Shown here: piece by piece, positions 7,744-16,822 of the stretch
How positions within the stretch are numbered: position 1 is the first letter of the stretch
Layout: every line of letters starts with the position of its first letter
Origin: JAKAWW01 sp049965095
GTDB taxonomy: Archaea > Micrarchaeota > Micrarchaeia > Micrarchaeales > Micrarchaeaceae
DNA: 54,911 nt
Assembly (NCBI GenBank): GCA_049965095.1
Contig: JBMFWR010000004.1
Coordinates: forward strand, 1 to 54,911
Direction of reading: 5' to 3'
Translations under genes and position numbers: made by a program
The notes under the pieces: model-generated
Databases searched by the model: none
Told to the model about the DNA's origin: nothing
What the model saw: only the letters and a program-made list of their open reading frames with translations

Positions 7744-10200
7744 ATGTCTGGCAATGATGCTGCCGAAGGCGCCAATGAAATTATCACAATAGAAGCAGCG
7801 CTTCTTGATGTTGATTATTTAAACAGCGATGATTCAGCATTGATAAGACTCACATTGAAAGGCTATGATGGTCAAGCATACGAAGTATTTGATCCCAATT
7901 TCAAACCCTACTTTTATATAATACCTAATCCTAGCGTAAGCCAAAGCGAAGTGCTGGCCATAGCGGCTTCAGACAATGGCAAAACAATCAAAGCATTGGC
8001 TGTAGAGAGCGAAAGGCGCAGCCTTTTTGGAAAGGAGTACAATGTATTCAAAGTTTATGCTAAAAATCCCTCACACGTGCCTAAGCTTAGTTCGGCAATG
8101 GGGCAGCTTGGCACCTGCTTCGAAAATGACATTCCATTTGCAAAGCGCTATCTTATAGATTCTGGCATAATCCCTCTTGCTAAGTATTCTTTTAAATTGA
8201 AAAAAGGGGAGCGGCTTGAGATTATATCAAGGGATCTTATCGATGCAAATGCCACGCCACCGCTCAATGTGCTGTGCTTCGATATAGAAGTATACAATCC
8301 GACAGTCAAGCCCCGCCCAGAAAAAGATCCGGTAATAATGATTAGCTATTCCTATATATCAAAAGGGAAAAGGGGCAGCGGAGTAATAACATACAAGAAA
8401 ATCAGCGAAGAGTTCGTAAGGGTTGAGCAGGATGAAAAATCAATGATTGGTTCATTTATCAGATTGCTAGATGAACTTGATATAGATATTGTTTCAGGGT
8501 ACAACAGTGCCAATTTTGATGTCAAATATATGATAGATAGGGCAAAAAACCTCAAAATTGATTTCAACATGAGCAGGTTCTCTGGCGATACGCATATAGA
8601 AAGCCACGGTCTCGTGGAAAGAGTGAAAATATCAGGAAGGGTTCATGTCGACATGTACAACGTGGCAAAGTTTATAGCTACGGTGGGTGCAACAGAAAAA
8701 ATACTGAAGTTTACAGATTTCAAGCTCATAACGGTATATGAAGCGGTGAGCAGCAAGCAGAAGGTAATGGTAGAAAAGAAAGACATCTACAAGATGTGGG
8801 ACGGCGATCCTGCCCAGCTTGCTGAGCTTGCTCGGTACAATCTTAATGATTCGGAAGCTTTGCATTATGTCTACGATACATTTATACCCATAATGGTAGA
8901 GCTTTCAAGGACAACCCACGATTCGCTTAGCGATGTTTGCGTATCCACTACAGGTCAGCTTGTTGAGTTCCTGCTGATGCACTATGCCCACGATTTTGGG
9001 GAGCTCATACCTAACAAGCCTACTGAGCGCGAGATAAGGCAAAGATTGATGAACCCTATAGAGGGCGCATATGTAAAAGTACCAAGTCCAGGCATATACG
9101 AGAATCTTTCAATACTTGATTTCAGGGGTCTGTATCCTTCCATAATAATATCCCATAACGTAGACCCATCTTCAATAAATCCTAACGCAACAAACTATTA
9201 CGAGTCGCCAATAGGTACGCGCTTTGACAAAGAAAGGAGAAGCATAATGCCCACCATACTCAAGCTCCTTACATCGCAGAGAGTGGAAGTCAAAAAGCAG
9301 TACAAAAAGGATCCTGACAATGTCAGCTTGGCATCAAGATCACAAGCGCTGAAGATTACCGCAAATTCATTCTATGGTTATCTGGGTTATGCTCGCTCAA
9401 GATGGTACTCCAGGGATTGCGCAGCTAGCGTTACTGCATATGGCCGCCAATACATAAAGAATGCAATGGAACAGGCTGAAAAAGTGGGATTTTCGGTAAT
9501 ATATGGCGATACCGATTCGCTTGTAATACTCCTAGGCAACAAGACAAAAGATGACGTAATACAATTCTTGAAATTCTTCAACAAAACACTGCCAGAAGCG
9601 ATGGAGCTTGAAATAGAAGATTTCTACACAAGAGGAGTTTTCGTTGGCAAGAAGACTGCGGAGGGATCTGCAGGTGCAAAGAAGAAATATGCGCTCATAT
9701 CAGAATCAGGTCGCATAAAAATAAAGGGCTTCGAGCTAGTCCGTAGGGACTGGTCTAAGATTGCAAGAGAAACGCAAAGGATGGTTCTTGAATCAATATT
9801 GAAAGAAGGAAGCATAGAGAAAGCAGTTTCAATAGTAAAGAATATGATCCAGAAATTGAATGAAGGCAGCATACCTATAGAGGATCTTGCAATAAGCACG
9901 CAGCTAAGAAAGGGAATAGACTCGTATGATGCAAAGTCTCCCGAGCTTGTGGCTGCCCAGAAAGCCATAAAGGCCGGACTGAAGCAAAGGGAAGAACTAG
10001 AACATTCGGTGATAAGCTACGTGATAACTAAGCACGGATCTTCAATATCAGAAAAGGCAGAGCTCGCAGAATTTGCCAAGGATTACGACGCAAGTTATTA
10101 CATCAATCACCAGATCATACCAGCTACTATGAGAATACTTAAAGAATTGAATATAAGTGAGGATGAGCTTGCAGGCTTGGGCAAGCAGAAGAAATTGTAA
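7744..10200 (+). CDS. polB: Family-B DNA polymerase
   Basis: 818 residues with both catalytic domains intact. The 3'-5' exonuclease has FDIEVYNP, GYNSANFDVKYM and YNLNDSEALHYVYD. The polymerase has DFRGLYPSIIISHN (motif A), KITANSFYGYLGYA (motif B), YGDTDS (motif C) and KKKYA. This is a replicative PolB. ATG 7744 is preferred over GTG 7735 because that GTG is part of the ribosome-binding motif AGTGGTTTTT directly before ATG. Methionine aminopeptidase follows after only 9 nt. Confidence 0.97.
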   Translation: MSGNDAAEGANEIITIEAALLDVDYLNSDDSALIRLTLKGYDGQAYEVFDPNFKPYFYIIPNPSVSQSEVLAIAASDNGKTIKALAVESERRSLFGKEYNVFKVYAKNPSHVPKLSSAMGQLGTCFENDIPFAKRYLIDSGIIPLAKYSFKLKKGERLEIISRDLIDANATPPLNVLCFDIEVYNPTVKPRPEKDPVIMISYSYISKGKRGSGVITYKKISEEFVRVEQDEKSMIGSFIRLLDELDIDIVSGYNSANFDVKYMIDRAKNLKIDFNMSRFSGDTHIESHGLVERVKISGRVHVDMYNVAKFIATVGATEKILKFTDFKLITVYEAVSSKQKVMVEKKDIYKMWDGDPAQLAELARYNLNDSEALHYVYDTFIPIMVELSRTTHDSLSDVCVSTTGQLVEFLLMHYAHDFGELIPNKPTEREIRQRLMNPIEGAYVKVPSPGIYENLSILDFRGLYPSIIISHNVDPSSINPNATNYYESPIGTRFDKERRSIMPTILKLLTSQRVEVKKQYKKDPDNVSLASRSQALKITANSFYGYLGYARSRWYSRDCAASVTAYGRQYIKNAMEQAEKVGFSVIYGDTDSLVILLGNKTKDDVIQFLKFFNKTLPEAMELEIEDFYTRGVFVGKKTAEGSAGAKKKYALISESGRIKIKGFELVRRDWSKIARETQRMVLESILKEGSIEKAVSIVKNMIQKLNEGSIPIEDLAISTQLRKGIDSYDAKSPELVAAQKAIKAGLKQREELEHSVISYVITKHGSSISEKAELAEFAKDYDASYYINHQIIPATMRILKELNISEDELAGLGKQKKL

Positions 10201-10209
10201 GGTGCTCAA

Positions 10210-11121
10210 ATGGATGCAAAAGATATAGGAATGCAAAAAGAAGTTGGCAGCGTCTCGGTAGAGGCGCTAAAGCTTGCGGCATCAATGGTCAAGGAAGGCG
10301 CAAGGTTGGCTGATGTCGCAGAAGCGGCTGAAGGCCTGGTATTAAAGGAGGGTTTTGGCATTGCATTCCCGATAAATATATCTGTCAACGAGCAGGCGGC
10401 CCACTATACGCCTTCGCTTGAAGACGACCGGGTTTTCAAAGCAGGAGACATAGTAAAGCTAGATTTTGGTGCAGAGAAGGAAGGTCTCTTGGGTGATGTT
10501 GCAACTACTGTGGTTGTTGGGGAAGATGAAACAAGGCAAAAGCTTTCCGAAGCAACAAAGGAGGCTCTTGAAGATGCAATAAGTGTAGTTAGAAAAGGCG
10601 CAAGCTTGTCTTCAATAGGAAAAGCGATAAATTCGCGCATAGAATCTATGGGCTTCAAGCCCATAAAAAACCTTGGTGGCCATGGCGTAGAGAGGCATGA
10701 TCTCCATCACGGTATATTTATACCAAATTATGACAATGGTGATGATACAACGCTTGAAGAAGGAGAGCTTATCGCAATAGAGCCTTTTGCGACGCTGCAG
10801 AATGGCAAGGGTATGGTAGTAGAAGGGGATTCGCAAGAAATCTTTCAGTTTGTGGGTGCCGCCCAGCCAAGGTCTGAAGGTGCAAGGAAGCTTATCGCCG
10901 AAATAGAATCAAAATATCCGCATGAGCCTTTTGCGGCAAGGTGGCTAAAGAGTGTTATAAGCGACAAGTTCAAGCTTTATGCCTCAATTCGAGAACTGCA
11001 AAGGCTTGGCGCAATAGAGCCGTATCCGGTGCTTGTAGAAGCCGCAGGTGCAATAGTTTCGCAGCACGAGGCTGAGATGATAGTGGGTACTGACAGCTGC
11101 GAAGTGGTTGCAATAGTGTGA
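10210..11121 (+). CDS. map: Methionine aminopeptidase, type II
   Basis: 303 residues. The metal ligands are visible in order: Asp in LDFGAE and LLGDVATT, His in GHGVERHDLHHG, Glu in AIEPFATL, and Glu in QHEAEMIVG. The helical insert before the C-terminus fits type II archaeal enzymes, which remove initiator Met from nascent proteins. AAGGTG lies 6 nt upstream of the ATG, overlapping the polB stop, so the two are probably cotranscribed. Confidence 0.95.
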   Translation: MDAKDIGMQKEVGSVSVEALKLAASMVKEGARLADVAEAAEGLVLKEGFGIAFPINISVNEQAAHYTPSLEDDRVFKAGDIVKLDFGAEKEGLLGDVATTVVVGEDETRQKLSEATKEALEDAISVVRKGASLSSIGKAINSRIESMGFKPIKNLGGHGVERHDLHHGIFIPNYDNGDDTTLEEGELIAIEPFATLQNGKGMVVEGDSQEIFQFVGAAQPRSEGARKLIAEIESKYPHEPFAARWLKSVISDKFKLYASIRELQRLGAIEPYPVLVEAAGAIVSQHEAEMIVGTDSCEVVAIV

Positions 11122-11159
11122 ATGTCAAAGCAGTGCGTGTTGTACATTGCGCTATATGT

Positions 11160-13445
11160 TCAAGAGCATTCACTAAAGCCGCATTTCGGGCACGTATAGC
11201 AACCTTCGCTTGCAATCATCATAGTTCCGCATTCAGGGCATTTTTTGCTTGATGAAGTAGACAGTACATAATTTTGGGCTTGCGCCTTTATCATGTCTAT
11301 GCTTATTGGCACTTCTTCTTTTTTCGAATGCGCATTTTTCATTGATTCCAAGCTCTTTTGGCCGTTCTGGTTTACTGTCTGCAAAACCTGTACACTCTTT
11401 GATCCGTCCCTGTATACTGTAAGGCCCTTGCAGTTTAGCTCGTACGCAAGCTGGTATGCCTTGTCAATATCTTGAGGTGTTGCCCAATTCGGGAAGTTTA
11501 TGGTCTTTGATACCGCATTGTCAACGTATTTCTGGAATGCAGCCTGCATTTTTACATGCCATTCTGGTGCTACGTCGTGCGCTGTCACAAAAAGCTTCCT
11601 TACTTCTTCAGGTATCTCCTCCACGCCCTGTATTGATGTCATCCCTGCCAGCTTCTGGAATAGTTCATCAGAATAGAATCCATATTCAAGCGCATATTCC
11701 TCGAATTCGTTGTCTATTTCAATGAGGTCCCTGCCTAAGCTCTCGTGCACGTTTCTCATATATACAACCGAAAATATGGGCTCGATGCCTTGCGAGGCTC
11801 CTCCAGATATTATACTTATTGTGCCTGTTGGGGCAATGGTAGAAACAGTTGAATTTCTCAGCGGCTTGTAGCCCAGCCTTGCCCAGATACTGTTGGGAAA
11901 CTCTGGGAAAGGCCCTCTCTCTTCAGCAAGCATCATGCTCATCTTTCTTGCATTTTCAGTTATAAAAGACATGACCTGCTCAGCAAGCATAAGCGCTTCG
12001 TTGCTGTCATACCTTATGCCGAGCTTTATGAGCATGTCAGCCCACCCCATTACGCCTAAGCCTATTCTGCGTATTGCTTTAGTCACTTTTTCTATTTGCG
12101 GCAGTGGATATGAATTTGCATCGATCACGTTGTCAAGGAATCTTGTCGCAAGCATTGTGGTGCTTCTTAAAAGGTCCCAGTCTACCTCATAATGGTGGTC
12201 CTTCTTTTTCACCATCTTGGCAAGATTTATTGAAGCCAAATTGCACGAATCGTAAGGATATAATGGCTGCTCGCCGCAAGGGTTTGTAGATTCTATCGGG
12301 CCGTATGAAGGTACTGGATTTGAATAACTTGAATTCATCCTGTCAAGGAATACGACTCCAGGATCTCCTGTTTTCCATGCCATTGTAACTATAAGGTTCC
12401 AAACTGCCCTCGCATTTAGTCTGCCCGTAATTTCTTTGTTTCTTGGGTTTATTAGCGGATAATCCCTGCCCGCTTTCAGCGCCCTCATAAACTCGTCTGT
12501 TATTGCTACAGATATGTTGAAGTTCCTCAAAGTGCCCTCGCTTTCCTTTGCCACTATGAAGTCGAGTATGTTTGGGTGGTCTACCCTGAGCACTCCCATA
12601 TTTGCGCCCCTTCTTTTTCCACCCTGCTTTATCTCTTCTGTAGCAGCATCAAAGACCTTCATGAACGAAATTGGGCCAGATGCTACTCCGTGTGTTGATC
12701 TTACTATATCGTTTGCAGGTCTTATTCTGGAGAAAGCGAAGCCTGTTCCTCCGCCGCTTTGGTGTATAAGCGCGGCGTATTTTATTGCATCAAATATCTC
12801 AGGTATCGAATCTCCAACCGGCAGAACAAAGCATGCGCTGAGCTGCCCATCCTTTGTTCCTGCATTCATCAGCGTAGGTGAGTTCGGCATGAAAAGGAAG
12901 TTTGACATCGCGTTGTAGAAATCATTAGCAATCTTCCTTACCTCATTGTCGCTTTTGCCATATTTTGATTCTGGTGCAGCAATGGCGTTTGCAACCCTTT
13001 CAAAAAGCTGCTTTGGCGTCTCTATTATCTTGCCTTGATCGTTTTTGAGCAGATACCTGGCTGCCATTACCGTGAGGGAATTTATCGGAATCTTGAGCTC
13101 GTCTGCTTCTATGCCGAGCGCAGCACGCATAGCCCTCATCTTGGCATGCTTGCTCCTGTACAAAATATATGCTTTGGCCACAGTGGGGTCGTTCTTCATC
13201 AGTACCATTTCAACTATATCTTGGACTTCTTCAACAGTCAGCGATTCTTTTTTGAGGTTCCTCAGCTCACCCACTACAATATTGGTTATGCTTTTTGCCT
13301 TTTCCCTGTTCTCCTCTTCGTCGCTCTTATAATACAAGGATGCAAATGCGTTATATACCGCATTCTCTATCTTGCTAGCATCAAACTGCACCTTCTCTCC
13401 CGTTCTCTTTATTATAAACTTAGGATAAAATTCGTCCTCTACCAT
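11160..13445 (-). CDS. nrdJ: Ribonucleoside-diphosphate reductase, adenosylcobalamin-dependent (class II)
   Basis: 761 residues. An ATP-cone at the N-terminus (FIIKRTGEKVQFDASKIENA) is followed by the ten-stranded barrel with NPCGEQPLYPYDSCNLASIN, where the first Cys is the thiyl radical site. SSACFV-like active-site residues lie in GQLSACFVLPVG. The C-terminus has four Cys arranged CPECG ... CPKCG, a thin zinc ribbon typical of class II enzymes. It makes deoxynucleotides using vitamin B12 and needs no partner radical subunit. The gene ends convergently with map. A TTTAAA element near 13473 may be its promoter. Confidence 0.95.
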   Translation of the reverse strand: MVEDEFYPKFIIKRTGEKVQFDASKIENAVYNAFASLYYKSDEEENREKAKSITNIVVGELRNLKKESLTVEEVQDIVEMVLMKNDPTVAKAYILYRSKHAKMRAMRAALGIEADELKIPINSLTVMAARYLLKNDQGKIIETPKQLFERVANAIAAPESKYGKSDNEVRKIANDFYNAMSNFLFMPNSPTLMNAGTKDGQLSACFVLPVGDSIPEIFDAIKYAALIHQSGGGTGFAFSRIRPANDIVRSTHGVASGPISFMKVFDAATEEIKQGGKRRGANMGVLRVDHPNILDFIVAKESEGTLRNFNISVAITDEFMRALKAGRDYPLINPRNKEITGRLNARAVWNLIVTMAWKTGDPGVVFLDRMNSSYSNPVPSYGPIESTNPCGEQPLYPYDSCNLASINLAKMVKKKDHHYEVDWDLLRSTTMLATRFLDNVIDANSYPLPQIEKVTKAIRRIGLGVMGWADMLIKLGIRYDSNEALMLAEQVMSFITENARKMSMMLAEERGPFPEFPNSIWARLGYKPLRNSTVSTIAPTGTISIISGGASQGIEPIFSVVYMRNVHESLGRDLIEIDNEFEEYALEYGFYSDELFQKLAGMTSIQGVEEIPEEVRKLFVTAHDVAPEWHVKMQAAFQKYVDNAVSKTINFPNWATPQDIDKAYQLAYELNCKGLTVYRDGSKSVQVLQTVNQNGQKSLESMKNAHSKKEEVPISIDMIKAQAQNYVLSTSSSKKCPECGTMMIASEGCYTCPKCGFSECS

Positions 13446-13594
13446 AAAATCCCCCTTGCGCTCTATTAAATAATAACTAAACTTTAAATAGTGTTAAGCA
13501 TGTTTAAGTGTCAACAATGTAATACTTTATTTATTTTTGTAAAGATTGCAAGCAAAGCCCATATATAAGCCTTAAGCAGTGCTGCCTCTGTGTG

Positions 13595-14041
13595 TCAATT
13601 GCTTGAATCAGATGCTTCCGCCTTGAGGTTCTCCTCAAGCTTTGCCCATGCGCTCTTGAGCGTGTCGTGGTAGTCCTTCCCTGCATTTAGGAATAGCCAT
13701 GTATTGAATATCCTTTCGCGCGTTTCTTCAGGCATTGCGCTGAAGATTCTTACTACCTCTTGCACATCCACATTCCTGATATTTTTCCAGTTTGTCTTTA
13801 CAGCATTCTGAAATTCCTCCTTTATCTCCAGCTTGTCAAGGTTGATTGCAGCTCCATCTGATATGCTCTTATACGTCTGCCAAGAAAAAGAAGAAGAAAA
13901 AGATGCTATTATTATGCCTACGCCTTTAGTGACCTTATCCTTATCGTCGAAATTTGATTCGTTTTTTGACTGGAGTTTGTGAATGTTGTTTGCTATTATA
14001 TCATAATTCATAAGGTTGTACTTTATTGGCATACAATACAC
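13595..14041 (-). CDS. Hypothetical protein
   Basis: 148 residues, largely helical and charged, with a short hydrophobic stretch GVGIIIASFSSSFSW near residue 45 and a helical C-terminal half (EEFQNAVKTNWKNI; AWAKLEENLKAEA). No family is recognised and there is no neighbour in an obvious operon. ATG 14041 is the first start; a later one (MNYDII) is possible. Confidence 0.5.
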   Translation of the reverse strand: MYCMPIKYNLMNYDIIANNIHKLQSKNESNFDDKDKVTKGVGIIIASFSSSFSWQTYKSISDGAAINLDKLEIKEEFQNAVKTNWKNIRNVDVQEVVRIFSAMPEETRERIFNTWLFLNAGKDYHDTLKSAWAKLEENLKAEASDSSN

Positions 14042-14201
14042 GCCTACATTTTTGTGTAGATGCGTATCTTTTAGCGCACATTACAATAGATATTGCACTT
14101 ACATGTATAAATATCATTATGTTAAACGTGCCTGCGATTTGAGCTATTCAAGCCTTTATCGCGCTTATTGCAATAAAAGGTAAATGGTGATTTATCAAAA
14201 A

Positions 14202-14210
14202 ATATATAAA
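14202..14210 (+). promoter_or_regulatory. TATA box ATATATAAA
   Basis: Lies 50-58 nt upstream of ATG 14260 and predicts a leader of roughly 25-30 nt that carries GGTG 5 nt before the start codon. Confidence 0.5.
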
Positions 14211-14259
14211 TTGTGGCTGCATATTGTATTCTAGGCAGGTTCTTTGCGAAGGTGCCAAA

Positions 14260-14679
14260 ATGAAAATATTCAACATATTCGGCAAGAAAGATGCCGCTTC
14301 CGATCTTATCTCCCAACCACCGTTCAGGCTTTCAACTGAACTTGTGCCTTACAGGCTATATGCCAACAGAAACAGCTCAGCAACAATGGTGATAAAGGTA
14401 TTCAACAACACAAAGGAAGTTCTGCTTACTTCAGTTGTTGCCGAATTGCCCTCCCAGCTGGGATTTGACGAGGTTGGCGTTTCGAAGCAGAAGGAGGTAA
14501 GAATCGGTGAAATAGCACCTGGAGAAGAAAAGGAAGTAAGAGTTGAAATATTCAGCAGCTTGAATTCCGATCCTGGCGAATATACCGTTGCACTTACTGC
14601 CATAGCTCATTATAGGGATTACGGCCACGTGCTTAATGCCGTGAAGAAGCGCACTACGGTAAACGTAGTTAACCTTTAA
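14260..14679 (+). CDS. Cytoplasmic CARDB-like beta-sandwich protein
   Basis: 139 residues. After a short basic N-terminus (MKIFNIFGKK) the sequence has alternating strands with VPYRLYANRNSSATMVIKVF and IAPGEEKEVRVEIFSSL, the look of CARDB/BACON-like or Ig-fold domains. No signal peptide or transmembrane segment is present, so it is probably intracellular or peripheral. GGTG precedes the ATG by 5 nt. Its 3' end overlaps the convergent winged-helix gene by 11 nt. Function unknown. Confidence 0.55.
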   Translation: MKIFNIFGKKDAASDLISQPPFRLSTELVPYRLYANRNSSATMVIKVFNNTKEVLLTSVVAELPSQLGFDEVGVSKQKEVRIGEIAPGEEKEVRVEIFSSLNSDPGEYTVALTAIAHYRDYGHVLNAVKKRTTVNVVNL

Positions 14680-15028
14680 CCTCGCTCTTTTTTTCGCTGC
14701 CGTTTTGCTCCACAGGCGCGCTGTTTATGAGATTATATGCACTGCTCAGCATCTCGGCAAGCTTTGCTCCCTTGTCCGTGAGCTTTATCTCCTTTATCTT
14801 GCCATGCTTTTCGCTTGTCACAATCCCTAGCCTTGTGCATGCGTTTATGAAGTTGCAGGTGTGTACATACGTAGCTCCTGCTGCTTTTGCCAGCGTAGAA
14901 GTGTACCAGCTTTGGCCGCTATCCTTCAATGCGAGTATTATGGATAGCTGTTTGCCCTTGAACAATATGCCATTATCGTTCTTTTGCTCCTGTGCCATAA
15001 TATCAGCAATTGCATTTACAGAATTCAT
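14669..15028 (-). CDS. Winged-helix transcriptional regulator (MarR/ArsR-like)
   Basis: 119 residues with one winged helix. Helices run through LSIILALKDSGQSWYTSTLA, AGATYVHTCNFINACTRLGI is the recognition region, and GKIKEIKLTDKGAKLAEML the wing and final helix. This is typical of one-domain archaeal regulators of unknown effector. The charged C-terminal tail is low complexity. It lies back to back with the two-TM/winged-helix gene at 15111. Confidence 0.7.
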   Translation of the reverse strand: MNSVNAIADIMAQEQKNDNGILFKGKQLSIILALKDSGQSWYTSTLAKAAGATYVHTCNFINACTRLGIVTSEKHGKIKEIKLTDKGAKLAEMLSSAYNLINSAPVEQNGSEKKSEVKG

Positions 15029-15110
15029 AAAAGCAATAATTATATTGCAGGAAAGTTATAGAAATCATGCTGATGTGAAGTAAAAAGATAAAAATATTCC
15101 CTGTGAATAG

Positions 15111-15635
15111 ATGACTATGGAATTGAGCGGCAAGCACCTTGCGAATTTTGCGATTTTGCTCATAGCTGTAGGAGTCATACTGTTGCTCATATCAGCAATA
15201 AGTGGGATAACGATGCTTGTGGCGTTTTACAAAAACATCATAGTAATACACTCCATCAATGACGTTAGGACAAACGTGATAAGGGTAATGTTCAATTTCG
15301 TGCTGCCTTTCATAGGTGGCATATTGCTTGTGCTTGCCGGTGCTACAATCAACTCGCTTGCAGACACCCATGCAAAGCGTAGCACAGTCATGGAAATGCG
15401 CAGGAAAAAGAAGCAGATTATTGAGCATATAGCAGATTCGATGCTTACTGCTGCTGAAAGGCAGGTGCTGGAAATGGTTCGAAGCGCCCAAAACGGCATT
15501 CTGCAATCTGACATAGTAATAAAAACCGGCTATTCAAAAGTGAAGGTTCACCGCATACTTAAAAGCCTTGAAATAAAAGGTTTGGTGCGCAGAGGGCGCT
15601 TTGGGATCACTAATAAGGTATTCATAAACGCATAA
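15111..15635 (+). CDS. Membrane protein with C-terminal winged-helix domain
   Basis: 174 residues. Two hydrophobic segments (ANFAILLIAVGVILLLISAI and FNFVLPFIGGILLVLAGATI) precede a winged helix with LTAAERQVLEMVRSAQNGIL and SKVKVHRILKSLEIKGLVRR. This is a membrane-anchored DNA-binding regulator of the kind frequent in archaea. A TATA-like ATAAAAATAT at about 15088 is only ~20 nt from the ATG, suggesting a leaderless transcript. Possible target genes are not evident. Confidence 0.7.
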   Translation: MTMELSGKHLANFAILLIAVGVILLLISAISGITMLVAFYKNIIVIHSINDVRTNVIRVMFNFVLPFIGGILLVLAGATINSLADTHAKRSTVMEMRRKKKQIIEHIADSMLTAAERQVLEMVRSAQNGILQSDIVIKTGYSKVKVHRILKSLEIKGLVRRGRFGITNKVFINA

Positions 15636-15692
15636 AAGCATATTTATTAATGTTTGCTATCAATATTATAAGGAGCGACTAAAGGTGAAACC

Positions 15693-15953
15693 ATGGTGAA
15701 GTATATTATTGCGAAGCAGCTTGTTGGCAAGAAAGTCATTACTAGCGACGGATACGATCTTGGCAGGTTTGTTGATGCTGAAATAAGTGAGGTTAGCGGG
15801 AAGCTGGTTAACATTCTGATAGAGCCAAACATGGACAGCAGCCTCGCCAGCAGAATGAAAACAGAAGAGGGCCAAATAAAAGTGCCTGCGAATTCTATAA
15901 CTGCAGTTAATGACTATATAATGGTAGACAGGAAGGGTATAGTAGAAGCATAA
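15693..15953 (+). CDS. PRC-barrel domain protein
   Basis: 86 residues covering a single PRC barrel (KQLVGKKVITSDGYDLGRFV ... VNILIEP ... IKVPANSITAVNDYIMVD). Small archaeal PRC-barrel proteins are found near RNA-processing and cell-division genes, but their role is poorly known. AAGGTG lies 5 nt before the ATG. The RNase HII gene follows 18 nt downstream. Confidence 0.8.
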   Translation: MVKYIIAKQLVGKKVITSDGYDLGRFVDAEISEVSGKLVNILIEPNMDSSLASRMKTEEGQIKVPANSITAVNDYIMVDRKGIVEA

Positions 15954-15971
15954 CCACATATGGTGGTTTAA

Positions 15972-16691
15972 ATAATCATATGCGGCGGCGATGAGGCAGG
16001 AAGGGGTGCTGTTATAGGCCCCCTTGTGATAAGCCTTGTTGCAATTAAAAAAGAGCATACTCACAAGTTGTCGGAAATTGGGGTAAGGGATTCCAAACTT
16101 CTTTCAAGGAAAAAGCGCAAACTTCTTTTTAACCAGATAAGCAAGATAGCTGTTGATATAAAGGTTGACAAGATAACTCCTTCTGAGATTAACGATGCAA
16201 TGCGCAATCACATATCGCTTAATGAGCTTGAGGCCGTGCATTTTGCAAGGCTATATGACATGATGCAGACAGAAGTAAGTACGATATACCTTGATTCACC
16301 AGATGTAATAGCGGAGAAATTTGGCATACGCTTCAACATGTCCTCATCCAAGCCAACAAAGATAGCTGGTATAAAGGCAAGTATGGCAGGTGCAGCAAAA
16401 CCAGCAAAGATAATTGCCGAGCATAAGGCCGACGCAAAATACCCTGTAGTAAGCGCTGCCAGCATAATAGCAAAGGTCTCGCGCGATACTGAGGTTGAAA
16501 AGCTAAAGCGAGAGCTGGGCATAGACATAGGTTCCGGATACCCTAGCGACGAAAAGACAATAAGTGCGATAAAAGCCGATTACAAGGAGAAATTGCTTGA
16601 ACCCTACATAAGGCATTATTGGTATACTGTAAGCAGGATAAAGCAGACCACTCTTACAAGTTTTGGCATTCGCAATTCGTTGAAAGAATAA
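15972..16691 (+). CDS. rnhB: Ribonuclease HII, apparent AUA start codon
   Basis: RNase HII cleaves RNA in RNA-DNA hybrids. The conserved opening GGDEAGRGAVIGPLV supplies the first Asp-Glu pair, RDSKLLSRKKR the next Asp, and VSAASIIAKVSRD a later conserved block; the tail is family-like. In frame, TAA at 15969-15971 bars any upstream ATG, and the first ordinary start is GTG 16026, which lies after the catalytic Asp. GGTG at 15962-15965 is 6 nt from ATA 15972, exactly where this genome's start codons fall. The protein from there is 239 residues, normal length. Confidence 0.85.
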   Translation: MIICGGDEAGRGAVIGPLVISLVAIKKEHTHKLSEIGVRDSKLLSRKKRKLLFNQISKIAVDIKVDKITPSEINDAMRNHISLNELEAVHFARLYDMMQTEVSTIYLDSPDVIAEKFGIRFNMSSSKPTKIAGIKASMAGAAKPAKIIAEHKADAKYPVVSAASIIAKVSRDTEVEKLKRELGIDIGSGYPSDEKTISAIKADYKEKLLEPYIRHYWYTVSRIKQTTLTSFGIRNSLKE

Positions 16692-16696
16692 ACGCC

Positions 16697-16706
16697 TTTT
16701 TATAAA
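16697..16706 (+). promoter_or_regulatory. TATA box of tRNA-Arg
   Basis: TTTTATAAAT lies 21-30 nt before the tRNA-Arg 5' end, directly after the rnhB stop. Confidence 0.5.
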
Positions 16707-16726
16707 TGTATTGAGAAATAATTGGC

Positions 16727-16819
16727 GGGTCTGTGGCGCAACTTGGATAGCGCGCTCGGCTTCGGACCGAGTGGTTGCGGGTTCAAAATGCGTTTAGCAT
16801 GAAAATCCCGCCAGATCCG
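16727..16819 (+). tRNA. tRNA-Arg(UCG) with an 18-nt T-loop intron
   Basis: Acceptor GGGTCTG pairs with CAGATCC, the D arm is GCGC/GCGC, and the anticodon arm is CTCGG-CTTCGGA-CCGAG with anticodon TCG. The T stem GCGGG/CCCGC encloses 25 nt where 7 are expected. The extra bases form a textbook bulge-helix-bulge: TTCA pairs with TGAA (4 bp), with 3-nt bulges AAA and AAT and an inner helix TGC/GCA. Cutting after the second base of each bulge removes ATGCGTTTAGCATGAAAA (16788-16805) and leaves a TTCAAAT T-loop. The intron lies between positions 59 and 60. CCA is not encoded. Confidence 0.9.
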
Positions 16820-16822
16820 CAT

